DNA of 64,000 bases from Rothia endophytica (lineage in GTDB: Bacteria > Actinomycetota > Actinomycetes > Actinomycetales > Micrococcaceae), in contig NZ_CAKMSJ010000003.1 in NCBI RefSeq assembly GCF_928381505.1, forward strand, positions 310,001-374,000. The letters run 5' to 3'. Within the stretch, counting starts at the first letter, position 1. Each line of letters starts with the position of its first letter. The notes under the pieces were generated by a model. The model had not been told where the DNA came from and ran no database searches. It was given only the letters and a program-made list of their open reading frames with translations. A program made the position numbers and the translations under genes. Below, one piece after another: positions 53,262 through 64,000 of this stretch.

Positions 53262-54632
53262 TTAGTCAGCAGAGGTCTCAAAGAGTACGTTGATAGAGTC
53301 ATTCACCGCGGAGAGGGTGGACGCCGGCTTACGGTTAGCGTAGATATCCTCAAATGCCGGGGTGGTAAGCGCTGCGATATCTGCACCGTAGTCAGTAATC
53401 GGGAAGTAGACCACGTCGTTACGGGTTACAGGGTCACTGAAGGCTGTGGTGTCCAGGCCCAGCTTGGCGTATGCCTCTGTAGCAATAGGGGTGGCGTCCT
53501 TACGGGCGGGGAATACCACGCCCTGCTCACCAATGACGCTCTGGCACTGCTCAGTTGCCATAAAGGCCACCCACTCGGCAGCGCCCTCCGGGTCATCGGT
53601 ATTGACGTTGATGGAATCCGCAAGGCCGTTCATCATGGTCTTGGAAGCACCGGTGTCGGTGTTGACGGGGAACTCAGCCAGCCCAACCTCAAAGTCAGCT
53701 TTGGCGTAGGTGGTGATCATCCAGGAGCCGTTGAAAGTGATAGCCGCCTTGCTGGAGGTCAGCTGGGGCGCTGCACCCTCTGACTGGGGGAAGACGCCGA
53801 AAGCGGGCATGTAGCCTTTATCAACCAACCCAAAGTACCAGTCAATAGCACCCTGGAAGGCCGGATCATCAAGATTGTAATGGTCGCCCCAGACAGGACG
53901 ATTGGTTACTTCCCAGCCTGTGGCAGCAGCAAAACCAGACCACTGCCCCTGGCCAAAGGTGGAGCCACCGGATTCAGAGACGCCCAAACCATAGACGGCA
54001 ACCTTGGTCTTATCAAAGCCGGGTTCATCACCTCGCACACCGTTTTCATCGATGGTCAGGTGAGCAATAATTTTTTCAAAGGAGCCACCGTCTGCGGTGT
54101 TGTACCCCCAGCCTGCCAGATCTTCGGCAGTGTAGCCGGCATCCTCAATCATTTCCATGTTGTAGAAGGCGGCGATGGTGTCCCAGTCCTTGGGCATACC
54201 GTAGAGGTTGCCGTCCTCACCTGTCCAGATTTCAGCAAGCCCTTCCTGGAAGTCATCGCTATTGACGGCGGCAGTTGCCTCAATTTCGTTGAGGGGTTTG
54301 ATGACCTCAAGATTGACATACTGGGCGTACTTCGATGCATGGTTGGTGAACACATCCGGGCCCTGGTCAGCGATGAAACCGGCGGTGAGCTTCTGCCAGT
54401 AGTCATCCCAGCCATACTGGGTGATTGCAACCTTCTTGCCGGTCTGTTCTTCAAACATGTCAGCGCACTGCTGGTAGCCGGGAATCTGCCCGGTGTCCCA
54501 GAGCCAGTAGTCGATAGCGCCGGCAGTAGTACCCTCACCGCCGTCGGACGGCGCACAGCCACTCAATGCCAGCATGGCAGTTGCCGAGAGGACGAGCGCT
54601 CCACGGAATTTAGGGAATCGTTTGAAAGCCAT
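53262..54632 (-). CDS. Sugar ABC transporter substrate-binding lipoprotein
   Basis: A 456-residue family 1 solute-binding protein. The signal peptide (FRGALVLSATAMLALSGCAP) ends in the lipobox LSGC. The mature part has the usual sugar-binding pattern (GKKVAITQYGWDDYWQKLTA; YGMPKDWDTIAAFYNMEM). A longer frame to 54698 was rejected; AAGGATC precedes the chosen ATG. Context suggests alpha-galactosides such as raffinose and melibiose. Confidence 0.92.
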   Translation of the reverse strand: MAFKRFPKFRGALVLSATAMLALSGCAPSDGGEGTTAGAIDYWLWDTGQIPGYQQCADMFEEQTGKKVAITQYGWDDYWQKLTAGFIADQGPDVFTNHASKYAQYVNLEVIKPLNEIEATAAVNSDDFQEGLAEIWTGEDGNLYGMPKDWDTIAAFYNMEMIEDAGYTAEDLAGWGYNTADGGSFEKIIAHLTIDENGVRGDEPGFDKTKVAVYGLGVSESGGSTFGQGQWSGFAAATGWEVTNRPVWGDHYNLDDPAFQGAIDWYFGLVDKGYMPAFGVFPQSEGAAPQLTSSKAAITFNGSWMITTYAKADFEVGLAEFPVNTDTGASKTMMNGLADSINVNTDDPEGAAEWVAFMATEQCQSVIGEQGVVFPARKDATPIATEAYAKLGLDTTAFSDPVTRNDVVYFPITDYGADIAALTTPAFEDIYANRKPASTLSAVNDSINVLFETSAD

Positions 54633-54642
54633 TGTTCGATCC

Positions 54643-55590
54643 TTACTTGAGGCCGTTGAAGCCGATGGAGTTGACGATGCGCTTTGCGAAGATAGCAAAG
54701 AGGATGATCATGGGCAGGGCTGCGATGAGGGTTGCTGCCATGAGACCTGCCCAGTCGGTGCCGAGCTGGGGTGACTGGGCACGGAAGACGCCGAGAGCAA
54801 CGGTAAGCACGCGGGAGTTATCGGTGTAGGACACCATAAGCGGCCAGAAGTAGTCGTTCCAGGCGGCAATGTAGGTGAGGATGCCCAGGGTTGCCATGGG
54901 TGCCTGCGCCATGGGCAGGATGACCTTGAAGAAGATCCCGATACGGGAGATACCGTCGAGCAGGGCAGCTTCTTCAATTTCGCGGGGGATGTTCATGAAG
55001 AACTGGCGTAGGAAGAAGACCGCGAAGGGGGTCATGAACATGGTGGGCAGAGCAATACCGAAGATGGAGTCAATGAGGCCCAGCTCTTTGATGAGCACAA
55101 AGTTGGGTAGCAGGGTAAAGATGGATGGCACCATGAGACCAGCAAGGAAGGCTACGTAGACGATGTTGCTGCCGCGGAATTTGAGGCGGGCAAAGGCGTA
55201 GGCTGCCATTGCTGAGAAGAAGAGCTGCCCTGCGGTGACCAGTGTCGCCAGCATGGTGGAGTTCAGAATGTAACGCCAGAAATTCATGTCGGTGACGGCG
55301 CCACCTTCAGCGATAGCCTCTTCTGCACTCTGCATACCAAAGACTCGTTCAAAACCACCGGTGGAGAACTCCGGAGGGAGGGGGTTTGCCGGGTCTAGGT
55401 AGAGAGATGAGTTGGTTGAGAGCGCGGTGCGCAGCATCCAGTAGAAGGGCAGCAGGGTGACCAGCATGATGATGACCATAGCGGTCCAGGCAAGGATTTT
55501 GCCCCAGGGGGACTTCTTGCGGAACTCGGGTTCGGGCGCGGGGGCCGGTTCAGACTGAACGGGTGCACGGTTAGTGGTTTGGCTGCTCAT
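54643..55590 (-). CDS. Sugar ABC permease, MalG type
   Basis: A 315-residue permease with six membrane helices. The EAA loop, which contacts the ATPase, reads EIEEAALLDGISRIGIFFKV. A proline/glutamate-rich N-terminal cytoplasmic segment precedes the first helix (MVIIMLVTLLPFYWML). The chosen ATG lies four bases after the upstream permease stop. Confidence 0.92.
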   Translation of the reverse strand: MSSQTTNRAPVQSEPAPAPEPEFRKKSPWGKILAWTAMVIIMLVTLLPFYWMLRTALSTNSSLYLDPANPLPPEFSTGGFERVFGMQSAEEAIAEGGAVTDMNFWRYILNSTMLATLVTAGQLFFSAMAAYAFARLKFRGSNIVYVAFLAGLMVPSIFTLLPNFVLIKELGLIDSIFGIALPTMFMTPFAVFFLRQFFMNIPREIEEAALLDGISRIGIFFKVILPMAQAPMATLGILTYIAAWNDYFWPLMVSYTDNSRVLTVALGVFRAQSPQLGTDWAGLMAATLIAALPMIILFAIFAKRIVNSIGFNGLK

Positions 55591-55594
55591 GGTC

Positions 55595-56521
55595 TTAGTC
55601 CAAATCTGTGTCGTTGGCGCGGGTGAGCTTGAACTGAATGATGGTGATGATACCCAAGACAATTAGCAGAGCTACCGACATTGCTGAGGCGTAACCGAAC
55701 TGGAAACGGCCGAAGGCAAGGTCGTAAATGTACATCTGCAGTACGTTGGTGGCGTTTGCGGGGCCACCGCCGGTTGTCACTGCCACGGTATCGAAGACCT
55801 GGAAGGAGCCGATAATGGTCATAATCAGCACCAGCGCCAGGATGGGGCGCAGTAGGGGCATGGTGATGGAGAAGAAAATGCGGGTTTCACTCGCACCGTC
55901 CATGCGGGCTGCTTCGTAAACGGATTCGGGCAGGGTCTGCAAACCAGCAAAGATGAGCAGGGCGGTGTAGCCCATATGCCGCCAGACGTTAATCATGGCG
56001 ATGGTGGGAATTGCCCAGAATTCGTCGGTGAGGAAGCCAATTTTGCCAATGCCGATCCATTCAAGGAACTGGTTAAAGACACCGAACTGGGCATCTAGAA
56101 TCCAGAGCCAGACAATTGCGGCAACCACGTTAGAGACAAGATAAGGCGAGAGCACTACCGAACGCACAAAGGTGGACTTGGTGAGTCGGTGCATGAGCAC
56201 AGCAATCAGCAGCGCCATGATGGTCTGAATACCAATGTTAAGCACCACATAGAGCACGGTGACCCGCATGGAGCCCCAGAAAATGGGGTCCTGGAACATG
56301 CGCTCATAGTTAGAGAGCCCCACAAACTTGGCAGGAGTCAGCAGGTTATATTCGGTAAAGCTCAACCAAATACCGCGCAGGGTGGGCCACAGGTAGAAGA
56401 CCACATATCCGAATGCGGCAGGAGCAAGGAAGAGCCAGGGCAGCCAAGGCTGCTGTGCTTTGATGCGGCGCCGCTTAGCGGGGCGGCTCGCAGATCGGGG
56501 GCCGGTGGCCGTTGTACTCAT
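55595..56521 (-). CDS. Sugar ABC permease, MalF type
   Basis: A 308-residue permease with six membrane helices. The opening PWLPWLFLAPAAFGYVVFYL and the EAA loop SVYEAARMDGASETRIFFSI are typical of MalF-type proteins. It pairs with the downstream MalG-type permease. It lies 36 bases after the alpha-galactosidase gene. Confidence 0.92.
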   Translation of the reverse strand: MSTTATGPRSASRPAKRRRIKAQQPWLPWLFLAPAAFGYVVFYLWPTLRGIWLSFTEYNLLTPAKFVGLSNYERMFQDPIFWGSMRVTVLYVVLNIGIQTIMALLIAVLMHRLTKSTFVRSVVLSPYLVSNVVAAIVWLWILDAQFGVFNQFLEWIGIGKIGFLTDEFWAIPTIAMINVWRHMGYTALLIFAGLQTLPESVYEAARMDGASETRIFFSITMPLLRPILALVLIMTIIGSFQVFDTVAVTTGGGPANATNVLQMYIYDLAFGRFQFGYASAMSVALLIVLGIITIIQFKLTRANDTDLD

Positions 56522-56557
56522 GGTGTACCTCTAAAGGGTGTGTATTAATTAGGAGTT

Positions 56558-58765
56558 TTAGAGAGCTGCAAGGTGCAGAATCCGGGACGATTCGGGCCAG
56601 AGGCCGGGTAAGAAGAGACCGGCGGTGGCAAGCGCCCTACCGCTAACCCTGATGGGTTCTTCGGTCGGCCAGACGGGCGAGGGGCGGAAGCCGGTGTGGG
56701 CGTCCGCATGCCCGGGGGTTACGTCCCTGATTTCATAGATGGTCTCGGGATCAAGGCCACCCAGACGGAACTTGCCCACGGGGTTGGTCTCTGCGAAGTC
56801 CAGCTGGTTAATCCCAAAGAGGGCCTCACGACGATCTGCAGAAACCACGCCGTGAACACCAACTGCCTTATCAAAGAGGTCCATACGCACGATGTCACCG
56901 CTGTGCAACAGGGCGCGGTGCTTCTTATGGAAGGCAATCCATTCAGCGAGTTCGGCAAATTCTTCAGAAGAAGCTTCGGTGAGGTCCCATTCCACACCCA
57001 AGTGCCCCCAGAATGCTGTAGCAGCACGGAAGTGAAGAGTGTGCGTGCGACCAGTTGTGTGAGAGCTACCCGAGGCGATGTGAGAGCCCATAAGCTCGGG
57101 TACGATGAGCTGCTGAGTGTAGCGGTGCATCTGCTGACGCTCTAGCGGGTCGATGCAGTCGCTGGTCCACACGCGGTCTGTGCGCTGTAGGACTTCAAGG
57201 TCTACGCGGGCACCGCCCGAGGCACAGGCTTCAATTTCTAGACCGGGGAAGTTTTCTTTGAGCTCTTCCATCAGGCGGTAGGCTACAAGGGTCTGGGCGT
57301 GAACACCGGGGGCGCCGGTTGCGGGGTTACCTGCCTCTACCAGGTGACGGTTGTGGTCCCACTTGATGTATTTGATGCCAGGGTTTTCGGTGAGAACGGC
57401 AACCATCTGGTCCCGCACATGGGCGTAGGCGTCGGGGATGGTCAGGTTCATGACCTGCTGGCTACGGATGGTCACAGGCTGGCGACCGGCAGGTGCCATA
57501 ATCCATTCAGGGTGGTCGCGGGCAACGTCAGAATCAGGGTTCACCATTTCGGGTTCAAACCAAAGCCCAAACTCCATACCGAGATTTTCCACGTGCTCAA
57601 TGATGGGGGTCAGACCCTTGGGCCACATATCGGGTGAAACAGTCCAGTCGCCTAGTCCGGATGTGTCGTCGCGGCGGGAACCAAACCAGCCATCATCCAG
57701 CACGTAACGTTCAATGCCTAGCTCCGCAGCCTTATCAGCAAGGTCTTTGAGGCGGTCAAGATTGTGATCAAAGTAGACAGCTTCCCAGACATTGAGGGTC
57801 ACGGGGCGCTGACGCTGGGGGTGGATCTCACGCGAGCGCAACCAGCGGTGGATACGCGCGGCTTGGGCATCCTGCCCGTCACCGTAGGCGGCATAAACCC
57901 AGACACCGGTATAACTTTCACCTTCCTCTAGCACCGCTTCGCCGGGGAGAAGAACCTCAGATCCACCGATCACAGCAACTCCGGTGTAGGCGCGTTCTGC
58001 CCAGGAACGGTGATTGCCAGAGAAAGCGGTGTGAACACCCCAAACTTCTCCGCTCTCAAAACCAAAACCAGGAACGCCAGCAGTAAGCAGGGTAGCGGCA
58101 TCCGCACCGGTGCGCCCCTTGCGAGATTCACGCAGGTGAGCGCCCACGGTCAAGGGCATGCGCTGGGGAACGCGTTCCTTGCCCCAGTGACCGGCAAGAT
58201 CAAAGAGTTCACGAGCGTTCGAGGGAAGAGGGTAAACAATGCCCAGTTCGCGCACCTCGTAGGCGCCCTGGCCAATGTTAGTAAGAGTGGCACGGGAGCG
58301 GATGAGGCCGCTGGGGAACAGTTCCAAGATGATGGTTACGCTCACCCCGGCATCGGTGTCCACGGTGGTAAATTCTAGGGTTCCAGCACCGCCGCTGAGT
58401 AGGTTTTCGGTCTGCTCGGCACCCTCTAGGGTGGCGGTAATGCCGGTAATTTTGAGTTTGGTGGTCCATCCGGCTCCATTCACGCGCCCACCGTCGATGG
58501 CGGGACGGCCGTGCCAGCCTGCCTCGTGCGTGGCGAGCAGGTTCATTCGGGTGGGTCGCTCCTGGTCGTTAATTGCGATGTGCTGGATGTGGCCAAGCGC
58601 TAGAGTAGTGGCTTCATCTGCGGAGGTGGGACCCAAATCTGCACCCCAGTGGATAACGGCAGGTAGCTCGCCTTCGGTGATATCGAGTAGCAGGGACACC
58701 CCAGCAGCTCGCAGGTGGAGCTGACTCAGGTGTGCGGGGTCGAGCTGGAGGGGGGTGGGTGTCAT
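56558..58765 (-). CDS. GH36 alpha-galactosidase
   Basis: A 735-residue alpha-galactosidase of the Aga/RafA/MelA branch of GH36. ERYVLDDGWFGSRRDD, the nucleophile Asp in IKYIKWDHNRHL (near residue 480) and the acid/base Asp in VWTSDCIDPLERQ are present. It lacks a signal peptide and hydrolyses imported raffinose- or melibiose-type galactosides. It is the first gene of a leftward operon and is divergent from the DeoR regulator. Confidence 0.93.
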   Translation of the reverse strand: MTPTPLQLDPAHLSQLHLRAAGVSLLLDITEGELPAVIHWGADLGPTSADEATTLALGHIQHIAINDQERPTRMNLLATHEAGWHGRPAIDGGRVNGAGWTTKLKITGITATLEGAEQTENLLSGGAGTLEFTTVDTDAGVSVTIILELFPSGLIRSRATLTNIGQGAYEVRELGIVYPLPSNARELFDLAGHWGKERVPQRMPLTVGAHLRESRKGRTGADAATLLTAGVPGFGFESGEVWGVHTAFSGNHRSWAERAYTGVAVIGGSEVLLPGEAVLEEGESYTGVWVYAAYGDGQDAQAARIHRWLRSREIHPQRQRPVTLNVWEAVYFDHNLDRLKDLADKAAELGIERYVLDDGWFGSRRDDTSGLGDWTVSPDMWPKGLTPIIEHVENLGMEFGLWFEPEMVNPDSDVARDHPEWIMAPAGRQPVTIRSQQVMNLTIPDAYAHVRDQMVAVLTENPGIKYIKWDHNRHLVEAGNPATGAPGVHAQTLVAYRLMEELKENFPGLEIEACASGGARVDLEVLQRTDRVWTSDCIDPLERQQMHRYTQQLIVPELMGSHIASGSSHTTGRTHTLHFRAATAFWGHLGVEWDLTEASSEEFAELAEWIAFHKKHRALLHSGDIVRMDLFDKAVGVHGVVSADRREALFGINQLDFAETNPVGKFRLGGLDPETIYEIRDVTPGHADAHTGFRPSPVWPTEEPIRVSGRALATAGLFLPGLWPESSRILHLAAL

Positions 58766-59061
58766 GGGATGCTCCTGCTAGTTGGGACTGAAACACTTCG
58801 GCAAAACCGTTCAATGTTCATTTGTGTTTATTTTTGAAAGTCTACCGAGTTTTTTGTTCTACGTCACTATCTCTTCCTTATTTTTTATTTTCTATTGTTT
58901 TGACAAGTAAGAATACAAAGGAATTATGGGTGCCGCAAATGTCTACACTGTCTCTAACCGGCTGGAAAGCAAACAAAAAAATCTCAATCACTGTTCATAA
59001 ATGTTATATTCTGTGCATAATGGGTGGTGAGGTAGAAGATATAAGAAACCGGAGGTGACAG
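58766..59061. promoter_or_regulatory. Divergent control region between alpha-galactosidase and deoR-type genes
   Basis: This AT-rich spacer has TGTTCATTTGTGTT at 58815 near the alpha-galactosidase start and TGTTCATAAATGTT at 58992 near the regulator start, one repeat for each promoter. TGTTCATNNNTGTT resembles DeoR/LacR-type operators. A TTGACA -35-like box lies at 58900, with a weak ATTATG 17 bases further on, pointing rightward. GGAGGTGA precedes the regulator start. Confidence 0.6.
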
Positions 59062-59838
59062 GTGCTCCCCCAGCAACGCAAGAAGCACATACTGCGCGAA
59101 GTTCAGCAGCGAGGTAGCGCCCAAGTACAGGAACTGGCAGAAGCCCTCGGCGTTTCATCTATGACCGTGCGCCGTGACCTAGCAGAACTAGAAGACCAGG
59201 GTTTACTCTCCCGAACACACGGCGGTGCTGTACCCACTCCGTCCTCCCTAGAGCCAACCTTTGCAGAAAAAATGACCCTACATGCGGACGCAAAAACTGC
59301 CATAGCACTCAGTGCCCTGCAGTTTGTGCAGGATGGTCAATCCCTGGGCTTCACTGCCGGGACCACCTGTACCCGCATAGCCCAAGAAATAGCCGCCAGT
59401 GGCACGTTCCGAAACCTCACCATCGTGACCAATTCTCTGTCTGTAGCTCATGAGTTCTACCGCACGGCAGATACCGGAGCGCACGGGCACCGGGTGGTTC
59501 TTACTGGAGGCGAGCATACCCCCTCGGATGCACTCGTAGGCGCGGTTGCCGATGCCACCCTTGAAAAGCTCAGTCTTGACTTGCTCTTTATGGGCGCTCA
59601 TGGCGGAAGCACTAAGGGATTGACCTCCCCCAACCTTAACGAGGCACGTACCAACGAGACCTTCATGAAGAGCGCAGATACCGTGGTCGCGGTTTTTGAC
59701 CACAGTAAGTGGGGCACCCCCGGCCTAGCACGCTTTGCCAACTGGTCCGACATCGATATCGCCATTACTTCCTCCGGTATCTCACCGGAGATACACACAC
59801 TTCTCACCGAATCCGTTGAAAGGCTGGTGGTCGCTTAG
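59062..59838 (+). CDS. DeoR-family sugar-operon regulator
   Basis: A 258-residue regulator. The winged helix is HILREVQQRGSAQVQELAEA and VSSMTVRRDLAELEDQGLLS. The C-terminal sugar-phosphate-sensing domain has LGFTAGTTCTRIAQEI and LTGGEHTPSDALVG. It probably represses the divergent galactoside operons and responds to a phosphorylated sugar. GTG start immediately after GGAGGTGA. It is two bases upstream of galT. Confidence 0.9.
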   Translation: MLPQQRKKHILREVQQRGSAQVQELAEALGVSSMTVRRDLAELEDQGLLSRTHGGAVPTPSSLEPTFAEKMTLHADAKTAIALSALQFVQDGQSLGFTAGTTCTRIAQEIAASGTFRNLTIVTNSLSVAHEFYRTADTGAHGHRVVLTGGEHTPSDALVGAVADATLEKLSLDLLFMGAHGGSTKGLTSPNLNEARTNETFMKSADTVVAVFDHSKWGTPGLARFANWSDIDIAITSSGISPEIHTLLTESVERLVVA

Positions 59839-59840
59839 TT

Positions 59841-60961
59841 ATGGGCGAGGTACAAGTAAAAATTTCTCGCAGCACCCTAGCGGACGGTCGTGAAATCATC
59901 TTTTTTGACGACTCTGAACCCTACCTCTCTGGTGCTAAACAGCGCGGCGCCAAAGACCTGCGTCCACTGGATGAGCGCACTCTGCCCCCTCAGGAGTCAG
60001 CATCAATCCGCATCGATCCTCTCACCGGGGACTTTGTGACGCTGGCTGCTCACCGCATGAACCGTACCTTCCTGCCCCCGGCAGATGAAGATCCTCTTGC
60101 TCCAGCTGGTGTAGGCAGCGTACCCGGTGAAATTCCCGAGACCGAGTACGATGTGGTGGTCTTTGAAAACCGCTTCCCCTCCCTGCAGGGCCCTCTTGCC
60201 CTGGTCAACGGTGACCCTCTCAATTTTGAGACCACTCCTGCCGGTCGCTGTGAGGTTGTTAGCTTCACTCAGGATCATGAGGGTTCCTTCGGCACTCTGG
60301 GCTTTAAACGGGCCCGCACTGTAGTGGAGGCATGGGCGCACCGCACCGCTGAGCTTTCAGAGTTGGACGGTGTAAAGCAGGTAGTACCCTTTGAAAATAG
60401 GGGTGAAGAAATTGGGGTAACCCTGCACCACCCCCACGGTCAGATTTACGCTTTCTCCTACCTGCCGCCTTACACCGCTGCCCTGGTACGACGAGCGGAT
60501 GATTGGGCAAAAGAGCAGGGCACTGACCTGCTGGAGTCAGTACTGGCATCTGAGCTAGAGGCAGGCGTGCGCATTGTGCGCGAGACCGATCACTGGGTAG
60601 TTTATGTACCCTTTGCGGCTAAGTGGCCGGTGGAGTTTATGGTGATGCCGCGCCGGGCAGCCGCCGATTTCGCGGCCCTTACCTCCGCCGAGAAAAATGA
60701 TTTGACCGAAGTCTATCTCGACATGCTTACTCGCCTCGACCGTTTCTTTGAAGGAGTCGAGAAGACTCCCTACATTGCTGCCTGGGTGCAGAAGCCCCTG
60801 ATCGATGGTCAGAATATCTCGCGGATGTTCCTCCACGTCTTCTCGTTGCTCCGCGCGCCAGGAAAGCTAAAGTACCTCGCCGGAGCCGAGTCCGCTATGG
60901 GTGCATGGATTAATGACACCACCCCCGAACGTATTGCTACACGTTTTAAGGAGCTGGGAGC

Positions 60962-60965
<4 letters not shown>
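59841..60965 (+). CDS. galT: Galactose-1-phosphate uridylyltransferase
   Basis: A 374-residue GalT. The active-site HPHGQ motif is present in VTLHHPHGQIYAFSYLPP, and the N-terminal part contains VVFENRFPSLQGP. It transfers UMP between UDP-glucose and galactose-1-phosphate in the Leloir pathway. It overlaps galK by four bases. No galE is in the window. Confidence 0.93.

Positions 60966-64000
<3,035 letters not shown>

Overview
The window looks like a chromosomal segment of a moderately high-GC actinobacterium of the family Micrococcaceae, most likely Rothia or a close relative. The main support is the intact cell-division and phospho-signalling run fhaA-fhaB-pstP-rodA-pbpA-pknA-pknB, followed by a pabA/trpG amidotransferase, a class E sortase and crgA. 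Clear Shine-Dalgarno sequences, GTG starts and overlapping stop/start codons also fit. The genus is inferred from gene order and protein flavour only.

Bases 1-11,340 carry acyl-CoA metabolism: an acyl-CoA dehydrogenase, a divergent acyl-CoA ligase and mmsA. These are interrupted by a hipBA-type module with its own palindromic operator and a degenerate tRNA-like sequence. The paaABCDE phenylacetyl-CoA epoxidase operon plus a PaaG-like isomerase follows, behind a strong promoter. Bases 11,380-18,161 form one leftward operon for homoprotocatechuate meta-cleavage: hpaG (fused to an RraA-like domain), a GntR regulator, hpaE, hpaD, hpaH and hpaI. A FAD monooxygenase at 23.5-25.4 kb shares a candidate operator with this operon and probably supplies its substrate. 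Between them lie a FAD-linked 2-hydroxyacid-type oxidase and an AT-rich three-gene cassette (sce7726-like, sce7725-like and a RES-domain NADase-like protein). This cassette is the best candidate for an undescribed defence or toxin system in the window.

Bases 25.4-32.6 kb hold a lysine-rich protein, a TetR/DUF4188 pair, small membrane proteins, a MocR-type regulator and umuDC. A tRNA-Leu(CAG) separates these from the Ser/Thr kinase/phosphatase and peptidoglycan cluster (33.0-42.7 kb). Then come pabA/trpG, a sortase E locus, crgA, a frameshifted transporter, yceI, and the lysG/lysE lysine-export pair.

Bases 49.5-64 kb are a galactoside and sucrose utilisation locus. Leftward are an alpha-galactosidase, an ABC sugar transporter, a GH32 beta-fructosidase and aldose 1-epimerase. 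Rightward are a DeoR regulator, galT, galK and a beta-galactosidase cut by the window end. Together they could import raffinose/melibiose-type sugars and lactose and feed galactose and sucrose into central metabolism.

Two long hairpins, at 12,984-13,093 and 25,386-25,533, share a conserved loop but have unrelated, self-complementary arms, and may belong to an unnamed dispersed element. No CRISPR array, insertion sequence, rRNA or replication origin was seen.
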